From a bacterium (GTDB lineage Bacteria; 4484-113; JAFGCY01), in contig JAFGCY010000096.1 of the NCBI GenBank assembly GCA_016932385.1, positions 87,038-151,037 on the forward strand: 64,000 bases of DNA. Reading direction: 5' to 3'. Both the position numbers and the translations under genes were made by a program. Positions 35,537 through 43,948 of the stretch are shown piece by piece (the first letter of the stretch is position 1; each line of letters opens with the position of its first letter). Under the pieces are notes generated by a model. That model saw only the letters and a list, made by a program, of their open reading frames with translations, did no database searches and was not told the origin of the DNA.

Positions 35537-35554
35537 TGTACGCTCGTAGAATCG

Positions 35555-35576
35555 CAAGCACGGGGGCTTGATCTAC
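35555..35576 (-). repeat. GTAG-type REP hairpin
   Basis: Read on the minus strand, GTAG (35576-35573) precedes arms CAAGC and GCTTG with loop CCCCGT, the inverse of the element at 35205. Confidence 0.6.
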
Positions 35577-35595
35577 TTGCCACTTTGGCCTGCGC

Positions 35596-35621
35596 GGGCC
35601 GCATGAATGCGGCCCCCCTAC
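35596..35621 (-). repeat. GTAG-type REP hairpin
   Basis: Minus-strand GTAG at 35621-35618 precedes a perfect 9-bp stem, arms GGGCCGCAT and ATGCGGCCC, with a two-base loop. Confidence 0.7.
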
Positions 35622-35664
35622 CCAAGTCAAAACTGATAACTGAGAACTAATCCGGCGCCAGGGA

Positions 35665-35685
35665 TCCCGCGAACGGCGGGACTAC
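35665..35685 (-). repeat. GTAG-type REP hairpin
   Basis: Minus-strand GTAG (35685-35682) precedes arms TCCCGC and GCGGGA around a 5-base loop. Confidence 0.65.
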
Positions 35686-35826
35686 GAATCTGCTGAAACC
35701 CGCATCCAGCCTAGTCCCAAGTCCCTTGCCCCATTAACCTTTACCGATAACCTGCTTCCACGCCAGCACCAAGGCTTGCAACCAAGGTAACGTGGATCAC
35801 TCTGTGAGTCTGGATACTGAGGCTAA

Positions 35827-37284
35827 CTAATCCCCGAACAGGTTCGGTTCTTCCATTTCGACGGCCAGGCGCTCGAGATCCACGCTGGCGCTCTCTTCGG
35901 CCACGCGTTGGCTGAAGCGCTCGGCGAGCATCTGCCCCACCTTGTAGATGCTGCCCGCGCCGACGGTCAGCACCACGTCGCCCGGCTTGCTCGACTGGTA
36001 GACGTAGTCGGCGATCTCCTCGAACTCGCTCATGCAGCGCAGCTTGCGCTCGTCGTACTGCCGCTGGAAGAAGCGGTTGAGGTAGTCCAGCCCGATGCCC
36101 GCCACCGGCTTCTCGTGCGCTGTATAGATCGGCGCCAGCACGATCTCGTCGGCGTTGATGAACGCCGCCGGGAACTGCTGCGCCAGGTTCTTGCTCCTCG
36201 TAAAGCGGTGCGGCTGGAAGATCACGCGCATCCGCCCCTTATAGACCTCGCGCACGCCGGACAGAAGCGCATGCACCTCGCTGGGATGGTGCGCGAAGTC
36301 GTCGATCACCGTCACGTCGCCGCGGTAGAGCACGTCGTAGCGGCGCCTGACGCCGGGGAAGTTCTCCAGCGAGAACGAGACGGTGTCGAAGGCGATGCCC
36401 ATCTCGCGGCAGATCGCCACGGTGCAGAGCGCGTTCTGGATATTGTGGTCGCCGGGCATCCGCAGGTTGATCACGCCGAGTGGCCCGTCGTCCTTGTGGT
36501 GCACCTCGAAGCTCAGGCCGTCGTCGCCGTTGAGCTTGCGTCCCTGCGCCTGGTAGGTGGCGTCCGGATGGAAGCCGTAGGTCACCACGCGCTTGTTGAT
36601 CTTCGGCAGGATCGAGCGCAGGTTCTCGTCGTCGAGGCAGACCACCGTGAACCCGCCGCGCTTGGGGCTGTTTAAGAAGCTGATGAAGCTTTCCTTGAGC
36701 CGTTCCAGGCTGCCGTGGAAGTCCAGGTGGTCGCAGTCGATGTTGGTGACCACCGCCACCTTGGGCGTGAAGGCCAGCATCGAGTTGTTACTCTCGTCGC
36801 CCTCGGCGATGAACACCTTGCTGTGGCCCAGTTTAGCCGAGCCGATGTCCTGCTTGAGCACGCTGCCCATCACCACGGTCGGATCGCGCTGGGCGGCCAT
36901 GAACGCCGTCGCCACCATACTGGTGGTCGTCGACTTGCCGTGGCTGCCGGAAATCACCACGCTGTCGTTGCGCTCCGCCAGGTAGCTTAACAGTTCGATG
37001 CGGGTCAAGAGCGGCTTGCCGACCTGGCGCGCGTAGGCCAACTCGGGGTTCTCGTCGGGGATTGCCGTGCTGTAGACGACCATGTCGGCCAGCCGCGCAT
37101 AGCGCTCGTTGTGGCCGATCCAGATGCTCGCGCCCGCTTTGGCCAGCTTCTGCGTGACCGCAGATTCCTGGCAGTCGGAGCCAGTCACCTCGTAACCCAT
37201 ATCGAGCAGTAGGTGCGCCAAGGCACTGACACCCGAGCCACCAACTCCCACGAAGTGGATGCGTTTATATGATCGCTTCAGCAC
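35827..37284 (-). CDS. murC: UDP-N-acetylmuramate-L-alanine ligase
   Basis: A 485-residue MurC, the ligase that adds L-Ala to UDP-MurNAc in peptidoglycan synthesis in the cytoplasm. The N-terminal Rossmann motif is HFVGVGGSGVSALA, the ATP-binding loop GSHGKSTTTSMVA, the middle domain has EGDESNNSML, and the C-terminal domain starts with the conserved FPGVRRRYD and DDFAHHPSEV. The C-terminal 40 residues after KVGQML are longer than usual and charged. GTG 37284 follows a TATAAT (minus strand) by 11 bases, so its leader would be only a few bases. No other mur genes adjoin it. Confidence 0.95.
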   Translation of the reverse strand: MLKRSYKRIHFVGVGGSGVSALAHLLLDMGYEVTGSDCQESAVTQKLAKAGASIWIGHNERYARLADMVVYSTAIPDENPELAYARQVGKPLLTRIELLSYLAERNDSVVISGSHGKSTTTSMVATAFMAAQRDPTVVMGSVLKQDIGSAKLGHSKVFIAEGDESNNSMLAFTPKVAVVTNIDCDHLDFHGSLERLKESFISFLNSPKRGGFTVVCLDDENLRSILPKINKRVVTYGFHPDATYQAQGRKLNGDDGLSFEVHHKDDGPLGVINLRMPGDHNIQNALCTVAICREMGIAFDTVSFSLENFPGVRRRYDVLYRGDVTVIDDFAHHPSEVHALLSGVREVYKGRMRVIFQPHRFTRSKNLAQQFPAAFINADEIVLAPIYTAHEKPVAGIGLDYLNRFFQRQYDERKLRCMSEFEEIADYVYQSSKPGDVVLTVGAGSIYKVGQMLAERFSQRVAEESASVDLERLAVEMEEPNLFGD

Positions 37285-37421
37285 TGAAAGGCGCTATTAT
37301 ACCGAAGAACGCCGCGGGATGCCAGTCCGGTTCTCCACAATCTATCCACAACCAAATCAACACTGTCTTATTGATAAGCAGCGCTCAACTATGACTTCAT
37401 TAACCAAATTTTCACCAGTGC

Positions 37422-37427
37422 TATACT
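37422..37427 (+). promoter_or_regulatory. -10 box TATACT for a leaderless start
   Basis: TATACT plus six bases reaches the GTG at 37434. A TTAACC at 37400-37405 (16-bp spacer, 4/6 match) may act as -35. Confidence 0.55.
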
Positions 37428-37433
37428 CAGCGC

Positions 37434-39008
37434 GTGCAGGAAGGTCCGAAGCTCTACAAGCCCACCATCTGGCGCCGGTTGCTGATCATTGCACTGATTA
37501 GCGCGATCGTGCCGATCGCGATCCTGGCGCTGGTAACCGTTCTCGCTCCGGCCGGACCCTCGGGCAGCGGCAACCAGCTGAGCTCGCAGGTTTCGCAGGA
37601 GACCAAGCAGCAGCTCGTGCAGACCGCCGAGGCCCGGGCCCTGGGGATCAACACGCGCCTGGCGCGGATCGGTTATTCGGTCAAATTGCTCGGATCCTAC
37701 GCTGAGGAAGTCCTGATCTCGCCGGCGGTGTTCGCCGAGAGGATCGTGCCGGCGAAACCGGCGGAGGGCGAGGCCGCCGCGGAAGAGGGCACGGCGTCGG
37801 TCGGCCAGACCGCCATCGACAATCCGCTCTTCTACACGCAGGGCGAAGACGGCGCGATCCGCAAGCTGATTAACGACGACAAGTCCGCGGTCTACTTCGC
37901 CGCCACGGCGACGGGCGAGTTTTCAGCCTACGATCTGCAGCGGTTGCACGCTTCGGCGATTCTCGATCCGCTGCTGATCGAGCCGGTAGCCAGCGAACCG
38001 CTGGTGCTGCAGTCCTTCATGCTGACGCATGACAAGCTGCTTAGGACCTATCCGTTCCTGGATATCTCGCTGTGGCCGCCGGACAAGGACCTGTCCAAGC
38101 CCGGCGAATGGTGGAACCCCGACAAGGCCAACGCGGACGGCCTGCTCTGGACCGCGCCCTACTTCAGCATCTACCAGCAGCGCTGGGTGACGGCCTGCAT
38201 CACCGCCTGCTACGCCGGCGACCGCGTGGTCGCGGTGGTGGGTTGCGAGATCGACCTGGCCAAGCTGACCGAGGAAACGCTGGACTTCTCGCTCGGCGAG
38301 AACAGCATCAGCTGGCTGATGAAACCCTACCAGCGCAATGCCGAGGAGCCGCTACGGTGGCTCGTGATGTCGGCGCAGGACACCAGCCAGGAGCGGCTGG
38401 GCATCATTCCCTTCGACATGGCCACGGCGCCGACGGAAAAGGACGGCGACAAGCCGATCTTCGAGGAGGCTGACCTGCTGGGCCACGGGCGGGCCGAACT
38501 CGTCGCCAATCTGAAGCAGCAGATCGATTCCGGCACGACGAACGTCGGCACCGCGCTGCCCGCCGCCACCGCCATCGACACGGGCCAGGGCGACTTCATC
38601 ATCATCGCGCCGATCCCGCAGGCCGGCTGGATCATCGGCGGCATCGTCCGCAATCCGGCCGTTGCCACGCTGGAGAACTTCGAGACCGGCGTGGAGTCCT
38701 GGGTACGCCAGCGGATGCTGATCGTGCTCGGGGTCGCCGTACTCGCCGTGTTGCTGGCCTTCGGCCTGGCCTGGTTCGAGGCCAACCGCATCGTGCAGCC
38801 GCTGAAGATCCTCACCGACAAGGTCCGGCTGGCCGCCGTCTCGCGCAAAACCTCGTCGGTCGCGATGGCGGATGAGGGCGAGATCGGCGCGCTGGCCCAG
38901 GTGATCCAGCAGCTGATCGACAAGACCACCGAGCGGCCCAACAACCATGCGCCGGTCGAACCCGTAAGCGCTCCCGCCGACGAGCCGTCAGCCGCCGATG
39001 ATGCTTAG
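37434..39008 (+). CDS. Membrane sensor with Cache-like and HAMP domains, no output domain
   Basis: A 524-residue inner-membrane protein. TM1 spans about residues 11-33 (LLIIALISAIVPIAILALV). A periplasmic part of some 390 residues has the look of a double Cache domain (helix, then strands such as VTACITACYAGDRVVAVVGCEIDL and IIIAPIPQAGWIIGGIV). TM2 is at about 430-452 (MLIVLGVAVLAVLLAFGLAWF), followed by a HAMP domain (ANRIVQPLKILTDKVRLAA, DEGEIGALAQVIQQL). The chain ends soon after, with no kinase, GGDEF or MCP part. The GTG start is leaderless by its -10 spacing. Its last 21 bp overlap the convergent phosphorylase gene. Confidence 0.78.
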   Translation: MQEGPKLYKPTIWRRLLIIALISAIVPIAILALVTVLAPAGPSGSGNQLSSQVSQETKQQLVQTAEARALGINTRLARIGYSVKLLGSYAEEVLISPAVFAERIVPAKPAEGEAAAEEGTASVGQTAIDNPLFYTQGEDGAIRKLINDDKSAVYFAATATGEFSAYDLQRLHASAILDPLLIEPVASEPLVLQSFMLTHDKLLRTYPFLDISLWPPDKDLSKPGEWWNPDKANADGLLWTAPYFSIYQQRWVTACITACYAGDRVVAVVGCEIDLAKLTEETLDFSLGENSISWLMKPYQRNAEEPLRWLVMSAQDTSQERLGIIPFDMATAPTEKDGDKPIFEEADLLGHGRAELVANLKQQIDSGTTNVGTALPAATAIDTGQGDFIIIAPIPQAGWIIGGIVRNPAVATLENFETGVESWVRQRMLIVLGVAVLAVLLAFGLAWFEANRIVQPLKILTDKVRLAAVSRKTSSVAMADEGEIGALAQVIQQLIDKTTERPNNHAPVEPVSAPADEPSAADDA

Positions 39009-40334
39009 CCCGCGGTTGGCCGGCATCACGTCCAGCACGATCCCCGGCAGTTCCACGGCGTAACTGGACACCGCCACGGCCTGTTGGTATTCGCGCACCA
39101 GTTCGCCGGGTACCGGTGGTGCCGCCGGACCGCGCACCAGGACCGCCAGCGGCTCGCCCTGGACGACGCTGTCGCCGATCTTGGCCCGGCAGAGAATGCC
39201 GGCCCAGGGATCGATCCGGTCTGCCGTCGTCAGCCGCCCGGCGCCCAGGCGCCGCGCCACCTCGCCGATGCGCCGCGTGTCCATGTCGCTGATCACGCCG
39301 TCCTTGAGGGCGGGTACGGTCGCCAGCCGCAGTTCCTTTTCAGCCTTGGTCCGCGCTGCTTCCAGCCGCGCGTAATCGCCGCCTTGCGCCGCGATCCAGG
39401 CGTCGAAACGCTCCAGCGCGGCACCCGACTCCCGCGCTCGTTCCATCCGCGCCTGGCCTTCCTGGTAGGACGCGCCGCGGTTGCAGGTCACCAGCAGCAC
39501 GCCGCCGAGTGTCGCGCACAGCGCGCTCAGATCCGGCTGCGGCGATTCGCCGGCCAGCGCCGCCCGGGCCTCGAGCACCTCCATGGCGTTGCCCACCGTG
39601 CGGCCCAGGGGCTGTTCCATGTTGCTGATCACGCAGCCGATCGGCTTGCCCAGGTCGCGGCCCAGGCGCAGCGCGATGTCCGCGAACTTGCGCGCCCGGG
39701 CCAGCGAGGTGAAGAAAGCCCCGCTGCCGCACTTCACATCCAGCACGATGCAGTCCGCTCCGGCCGCCAGCTTCTTACTCATCACGCTGGCGGCGATCAG
39801 CCCCATTTCATCGACGGTGTCCGTGGCATCGCGCAGCGTGTACACGATCTTGTCCGCGGGCACCAGGTTCGCGCCCTGCGCGACGATACAGCAGCCGACT
39901 TGCTTGATCACGTCCTCCATCTGCCGTCCGGAGAGGTTGACGTCGAAGCCGGGGATGCTCTCCAGTTTGTCGATCGTGCCGCCGGTATGGCCCAGGCTGC
40001 GCCCGCTCATCTTCGGCACGGTCAGGCCCGCCGCCGCCAGCCAGGGCATCAGCATCAAGCTGACCTTGTCCCCCACCCCGCCCGTGCTGTGCTTGTCGAC
40101 GATCGGTCCGGGCAGGTGCGACCAGTCCAGCGTCACGCCGCTGTCGATGAAGGCCCGCGTCAGCTCCAGCGTTTCGTTGTAGCTCAGCCCCTCGTAGCAG
40201 ATCGCCATCAGGAGCGCACTTAGCTGGTAATCGGCCACGCTGTGCTCGACGATCCCCGTGACGAGCCGGTGAATCTCCGCGGCCGGCAGTTCCGCCCCCC
40301 GCCGCTTGGCTCTGATCAACGACAGCAACTCCAT
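38988..40334 (-). CDS. Pyrimidine-nucleoside/thymidine phosphorylase
   Basis: A 448-residue enzyme that splits thymidine or uridine with phosphate to base plus (deoxy)ribose-1-phosphate. The phosphate-binding signature is VDKHSTGGVGDKVSL, followed by KMSGRSLGHTGGTIDKLE, the family's most conserved block. Later come ASVMSKKLAAGADCIVLDVKCG and the C-terminal domain with LTTADRIDPWAGI. The frame continues far upstream over the asparaginase gene. I place the start at ATG 40334 because minus-strand TATCAT stands exactly six bases before it and homology begins there (MELLSLIRAKRRG). Whether it prefers thymidine or uridine cannot be told. Confidence 0.93.
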   Translation of the reverse strand: MELLSLIRAKRRGAELPAAEIHRLVTGIVEHSVADYQLSALLMAICYEGLSYNETLELTRAFIDSGVTLDWSHLPGPIVDKHSTGGVGDKVSLMLMPWLAAAGLTVPKMSGRSLGHTGGTIDKLESIPGFDVNLSGRQMEDVIKQVGCCIVAQGANLVPADKIVYTLRDATDTVDEMGLIAASVMSKKLAAGADCIVLDVKCGSGAFFTSLARARKFADIALRLGRDLGKPIGCVISNMEQPLGRTVGNAMEVLEARAALAGESPQPDLSALCATLGGVLLVTCNRGASYQEGQARMERARESGAALERFDAWIAAQGGDYARLEAARTKAEKELRLATVPALKDGVISDMDTRRIGEVARRLGAGRLTTADRIDPWAGILCRAKIGDSVVQGEPLAVLVRGPAAPPVPGELVREYQQAVAVSSYAVELPGIVLDVMPANRGLSIIGG

Positions 40335-40340
40335 GCTCTT

Positions 40341-40346
40341 ATGATA
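40341..40346 (-). promoter_or_regulatory. -10 box TATCAT for a leaderless start
   Basis: Minus-strand TATCAT plus six bases reaches the ATG at 40334. It shares a 54-bp gap with the divergent asparaginase promoter. Confidence 0.55.
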
Positions 40347-40376
40347 ACCAGCGTCAGGCGGATTGGGCGCTGGCGC

Positions 40377-40382
40377 TACAAT
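40377..40382 (+). promoter_or_regulatory. -10 box TACAAT for a leaderless start
   Basis: TACAAT plus six bases reaches the ATG at 40389. Confidence 0.6.
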
Positions 40383-40388
40383 TTTCCT

Positions 40389-41327
40389 ATGACACGACCG
40401 ACGATCATCGTGCACGGCGGCGCCGGCGCGATCCAGCCCGAGATCTGGCAGGAATTCCGCGAGGGCAGCCACGAGGCGGCCCAGGCCGGCCAGCGCGTGC
40501 TGGCTGCCGGCGGCAGCGCCCTGGATGCCGCGATCGCCGCCACGCGCTACCTGGAGGACAACCCGACCTTCAACGCCGGCTACGGCAGCGGCCTGAACCG
40601 CGACGGGCAGATCCAATGCGATGCGTTGGTGATGACCGGCGACCGCCGCTGCGGCGCGGTGGCCGGTGTGTATGGCGTGCGCCATCCCGTCGATCTCGCC
40701 CGGGTCGTGCTCGAGCAGACGCCGCACGTGTTGATCGTCGGCCCCGGTGCGGAGGAGCTCGCCCGGGCCAAGGGCATCGAAATGTGCGATCCGGCCGAGT
40801 TGATTGCTGACCATCGCCGCCAGGCCTGGGAAAAAGCGGTGGCGGAAAGCCGCGATTTCGGCGTCGATCCGGAGTTGCTGCCCCAGCTCGATCCGTACGA
40901 CCGCCCGCCCTCGGACACCGTCGGAGCCTGCGCGCTGGACGCGACGGGCCATCTCGCCGTCGCCAGCAGTACGGGTGGCATCCTGCTCAAGCTGCCCGGC
41001 CGCGCCGGCGATACGCCCGTCGTGGGCAGCGGCAGCTACTGCGGCCCGGCGGGCGCTACGTCGTGCACGGGCCACGGCGAGGCGGCGATGCGCGTCTGCC
41101 TGGCCAAGTACGCCTACGATCTGCTGGAGCACGGCGCCTCGGCCCAGGAGGCCGCCGACCGCGCGGTCGACTACCTGGTCAGCGCCGTACGCGGCCGTGC
41201 GGGCCTGATCGTGCTGGACCGCCACGGCAACCGCGCCTGGGCCACCAGTACGCGCCGCATCGCCATCGGCTTGCCGGAGTACCTGCCCGACGACTGCAAC
41301 GGTTATTGCCCGGTCCTGCCGCACTGA
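40389..41327 (+). CDS. Isoaspartyl peptidase / type III L-asparaginase
   Basis: A 312-residue Ntn-hydrolase. It is made as a precursor that cleaves itself before the nucleophile Thr. The N-terminal signature is IIVHGGAGA, then GYGSGLNRDGQIQCDA, and the cleavage site PSDTVGACALD with Thr177 as the expected nucleophile. After it come STGGILLKLPGRAGDTPVVGSGSYC and GHGEAAMRV. Such enzymes hydrolyse beta-aspartyl dipeptides and asparagine. The frame extends upstream to 40242, but the TACAAT box six bases before ATG 40389 and the family start fix this codon. The DUF4127 gene follows after 26 bp, with its own -10 box. Confidence 0.93.
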   Translation: MTRPTIIVHGGAGAIQPEIWQEFREGSHEAAQAGQRVLAAGGSALDAAIAATRYLEDNPTFNAGYGSGLNRDGQIQCDALVMTGDRRCGAVAGVYGVRHPVDLARVVLEQTPHVLIVGPGAEELARAKGIEMCDPAELIADHRRQAWEKAVAESRDFGVDPELLPQLDPYDRPPSDTVGACALDATGHLAVASSTGGILLKLPGRAGDTPVVGSGSYCGPAGATSCTGHGEAAMRVCLAKYAYDLLEHGASAQEAADRAVDYLVSAVRGRAGLIVLDRHGNRAWATSTRRIAIGLPEYLPDDCNGYCPVLPH

Positions 41328-41341
41328 GCCGCGCCGCTGGC

Positions 41342-41347
41342 TAAAAT
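41342..41347 (+). promoter_or_regulatory. -10 box TAAAAT for a leaderless start
   Basis: TAAAAT plus six bases reaches the ATG at 41354. Confidence 0.55.
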
Positions 41348-41353
41348 GACTGC

Positions 41354-42877
41354 ATGCGGATCGCGCTGATACCACTGGACAGCCGGCCGGTCAACCGGCT
41401 GTATCCCGCGCGCCTGGCCGACCTGTGCGGCGCGATCGTCCACACCCCGCCGCGCGACTTGCTCGGCAGCCTGCAGGACGGCGCCGATACGGTGGCCCTG
41501 GCGCGCTGGCTGCGCGACACCGTCACGGGCCGGCTCGGCGGCCCCGGCTGCAACCTGGCGGTCTTCTCCTGGGACGCCCTGATCTACGGGGGGCTGATCC
41601 AGAGCCGCCAGCTCGACGTCCAGCCGCGGATCGAGGAAGTCTTCGGCCTGCTCAAGGAGATCGACTGGCGCCAGGTCGCCGGCTACTGCTATGTCACCGT
41701 GCCGCGCCTGGGGATCAGCGTCGCCTCCAGCGCGGTCTGGCCGCAGCACGAGCTGGTCCGCGAATATTTCATCAACTGGGGCGCGCGCCAGGAACTGCGC
41801 AGCGCCGCCGAACGCACGGCGCAGCTGGAAAACCAGCTGGGCGGCGATGCCGTCAAGGCGCTGTGGGCCTGGCGGATGCGCAACATCGGACTGGCCGAGC
41901 AGGCGCTCGAGCAGTCCTACCAGCTCGGCCTGCGGCATTGCCACGTCGCCGTGGAGGACAACGCGTCGACCGGCCCGCACCTGGGCGAAGTGGAAAAGCT
42001 GCGCCAGGCTTACGTGAAGGCCAAGCGCGATCATCCCCAGGCGTCCTGCACCTTTTTCGACGGCGCGGACGAAGCCGCCTGCCTGCTGACCGCGCGCGCG
42101 ATCAGCGAAACCCGCGGCAACGAGACGCGGCACCTGCAGCTGACCGTCACGCCGGCGGTGCCCGGGCCGGACCGCTACACCGGCCGCTTCGAGTCGCACA
42201 ACCTCGGCGACGGACTGACCTTTCTCAGCCGCTTTTTAAACATCACCTACCACTACGACGCGCAGGAACTGCACTGGCTGGTCGTCCACGGCGTCCAGCC
42301 GCAGCCGGACCTGTTCACCGACCCCAGCGAGAAGGTGCTCAACAACCCGTTTTTACTGCCCAAGGCTTATCCGACGGAGGGCAACCTGCTCGTCACCGAT
42401 CTCTGCGCGTGCAATGGCGCCAATCCGCGCCTGGCGCGCCACCTGGCCGGCGATTCACGGGCCAGCCTGCTGGGATTGGTCGGCCTGAACACCAACTTCA
42501 ATGCGCTAGGGATCAGCGCCGCCTGGCTGCGGCTGATTCCGCGCGCCGGCCATCCCGCCAGCCGCCGGTTCCTGCTGGAGCGACTGGCCGACGACCTGGT
42601 CTACCAGGCGATCGCGCGGGCCGAGGTCGTCGAATACGTGCGCGGCCAGGGCCTCGATCCGCTGGATTTCTCGGACGCGCATCCGCTGCAGGTCAAGGAA
42701 GCGCTGAGCCTGGTCAAGAACCGCTGGCTGGACTGGTGCGAGAATTCGGGGCAGTACGTGTTGCAGCGCGCCGGCATCGAACCGGAGCAGGCCCGGGCCG
42801 TGGAGTTCTCCTTCCCCTGGTCACGGGCGTTCGAGATCGAGGCGGTGGCACCCGCGCTGCACTCGGCCTACGAGTAG
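41354..42877 (+). CDS. DUF4127 family protein
   Basis: A 507-residue protein of DUF4127, a family of unknown function. The N-terminal signature is RIALIPLDSRPVNRLYP, followed by LAVFSWDALIYGGLIQSRQ and the middle GLRHCHVAVEDNASTGPH. The mid part YTGRFESHNLGDGLTF and DLCACNGANPRLARHL are further conserved-looking blocks. It has no signal peptide or membrane segment, so it is likely cytoplasmic. A position after the isoaspartyl peptidase hints at amino-acid or peptide metabolism, but this is weak. The start is leaderless by -10 spacing. Its last 10 bp overlap the convergent coupled membrane protein. Confidence 0.88.
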   Translation: MRIALIPLDSRPVNRLYPARLADLCGAIVHTPPRDLLGSLQDGADTVALARWLRDTVTGRLGGPGCNLAVFSWDALIYGGLIQSRQLDVQPRIEEVFGLLKEIDWRQVAGYCYVTVPRLGISVASSAVWPQHELVREYFINWGARQELRSAAERTAQLENQLGGDAVKALWAWRMRNIGLAEQALEQSYQLGLRHCHVAVEDNASTGPHLGEVEKLRQAYVKAKRDHPQASCTFFDGADEAACLLTARAISETRGNETRHLQLTVTPAVPGPDRYTGRFESHNLGDGLTFLSRFLNITYHYDAQELHWLVVHGVQPQPDLFTDPSEKVLNNPFLLPKAYPTEGNLLVTDLCACNGANPRLARHLAGDSRASLLGLVGLNTNFNALGISAAWLRLIPRAGHPASRRFLLERLADDLVYQAIARAEVVEYVRGQGLDPLDFSDAHPLQVKEALSLVKNRWLDWCENSGQYVLQRAGIEPEQARAVEFSFPWSRAFEIEAVAPALHSAYE

Positions 42878-43323
42878 AACTCGCGCAGATAGGGCCACTG
42901 CGAAGCCATGCCGGCGATCAGCGCGCCGGCCACCGACAGCGTCACCGGCAGGCTGTATTCGGGCATGAACGCCGGGCCGGGATAACTGCCGCTGAGCAGG
43001 TAGCCCACCGTCGCGCCCCCCACTACGGCGCCGATCGTCGCCCAGATCCGCACGCTGCCGAGAACGCCCGTCAGCGCGCCGATCTGCTGTTTGAGGCCTG
43101 CGACTGACCCCTTCAGTCCGCGCTGGTCCGAAGTGCTGAACAGGCTGCCGTGGCTGCTCAGCCACTGCCGCGCCCGTTCGCGGGCGTCGATCTCCGCGGT
43201 GACGCCGACCTCCAGCCAGGGCAGTTCGCTGGCCGCCTGGACCCGCCGGCCCAGTTCCTGTTCCACCATCTCCAGCAGGTCGGTCTCCCGCCGGTCGTGT
43301 CCGTTGTTCTCCAACTTAGTCAC
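42868..43323 (-). CDS. Two-helix membrane protein coupled to the sigma factor (candidate anti-sigma)
   Basis: A 151-residue protein. The first 85 residues are soluble and charged with helices (LEMVEQELGRRVQAA and an Arg/Gln-rich helix). Two membrane helices follow at about 90-110 (VRIWATIGAVVGGATVGYLL) and 122-140. I see no HxxxCxxC zinc motif of ZAS anti-sigma factors. The GTG start lies within the last codons of the ECF sigma gene (8-bp overlap), so the two are co-translated. The arrangement sigma then membrane protein is usual for an anti-sigma factor. That role is inferred from context only. Confidence 0.72.
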   Translation of the reverse strand: MTKLENNGHDRRETDLLEMVEQELGRRVQAASELPWLEVGVTAEIDARERARQWLSSHGSLFSTSDQRGLKGSVAGLKQQIGALTGVLGSVRIWATIGAVVGGATVGYLLSGSYPGPAFMPEYSLPVTLSVAGALIAGMASQWPYLREFYS

Positions 43324-43948
43324 TTGCGTGCTCCTCTCCCACCGTGCTCCCCCCGTCGGTCGGGCCGACCCAGCCGCTGGCCCGGGCGGATTCGACGATC
43401 CGCTGCCGCGCGCGCCTGAGCCGCGTCTTCACCGTGTTGATCGGCAGCCCCAGGATTTCGGCGATCTCCTGGTAGCTCAACTCGCCCGTATAGTAAAGGT
43501 CGATCACCGCGCGGTAGTCCGCGGGCAGTTCGGACAGGATCCGCGCCAGGTCGCGCTGGCGGGCGTCCTCGATGTAATCCTGATCCGGACGCCGGCTGTC
43601 GGGCAGACGCGAGTGGTAGTCGGGCTGGCCGGCCGGCTGCGCGTCGAGGCTGTCCAGGCGCGGCCGCCGGTTGACCTTGCGCAGATGGCTCACAGCGATG
43701 TTGCGGGCCAGCCGGTACAGCCAGGACGAGAACCGGCTGTCGCCGCGGAACGTATTGAGCTTCTCGTAGACGCGAATGAAGGTTTCCTGCACGAGGTCCG
43801 CCGTCGCCGCGTCGTCGCCGGCCACGGAGTCCACGGCGGCCCAGGCCAGCCGGCGGTAGCGATTCACCAGCCAGCCGTACTCGGACCAGTCGCCGGCGCG
43901 GCAACGGGCGATGATCCGCTGCTCCTCGCTCAGAGGCTCGGTCTTCAT
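43316..43948 (-). CDS. ECF-type RNA polymerase sigma factor
   Basis: A 210-residue sigma-70 family factor of ECF type. Region 2 is at about residues 25-95 (DLVQETFIRVYEKLNTFRG, then FSSWLYRLARNIAVSHLRK). Region 4 is at about 140-190 (LSELPADYRAVIDLYY and the helix-turn-helix LSYQEIAEILGLPINTVKTR). It directs polymerase to a small regulon, probably held back by a membrane partner. ATG 43948 is chosen; its A-T-G-A overlaps the stop of a 9-codon leader ORF that starts at a leaderless promoter. The downstream membrane protein gene overlaps by 8 bp. The longer frame to 44011 would run through the -10 box. Confidence 0.92.
   Translation of the reverse strand: MKTEPLSEEQRIIARCRAGDWSEYGWLVNRYRRLAWAAVDSVAGDDAATADLVQETFIRVYEKLNTFRGDSRFSSWLYRLARNIAVSHLRKVNRRPRLDSLDAQPAGQPDYHSRLPDSRRPDQDYIEDARQRDLARILSELPADYRAVIDLYYTGELSYQEIAEILGLPINTVKTRLRRARQRIVESARASGWVGPTDGGSTVGEEHASD

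Larger units (their letters stand above)
35149..35826. repeat. Repeat-rich intergenic region without genes
   Basis: About 680 bp filled with GTAG-headed hairpins in both orientations, a GGCGTC-CCC-GACGCC hairpin near 35437-35451 and imperfect 6-7-nt repeats: TTAAC/GGTTAA units (35236-35262, 35730-35757) and CTGACAA/CTGATAA/CTGAGAA units (35410-35428, 35628-35650). A frame of 90 codons at 35299-35571 crosses several of these elements and is not a credible gene. No transposase is present. Confidence 0.7.

Noticed and set aside
35299..35571. A 90-codon plus-strand frame
   Set aside because: It crosses REP hairpins and 6-7-nt repeats, has no ribosome site and does not show the codon pattern of the genes.
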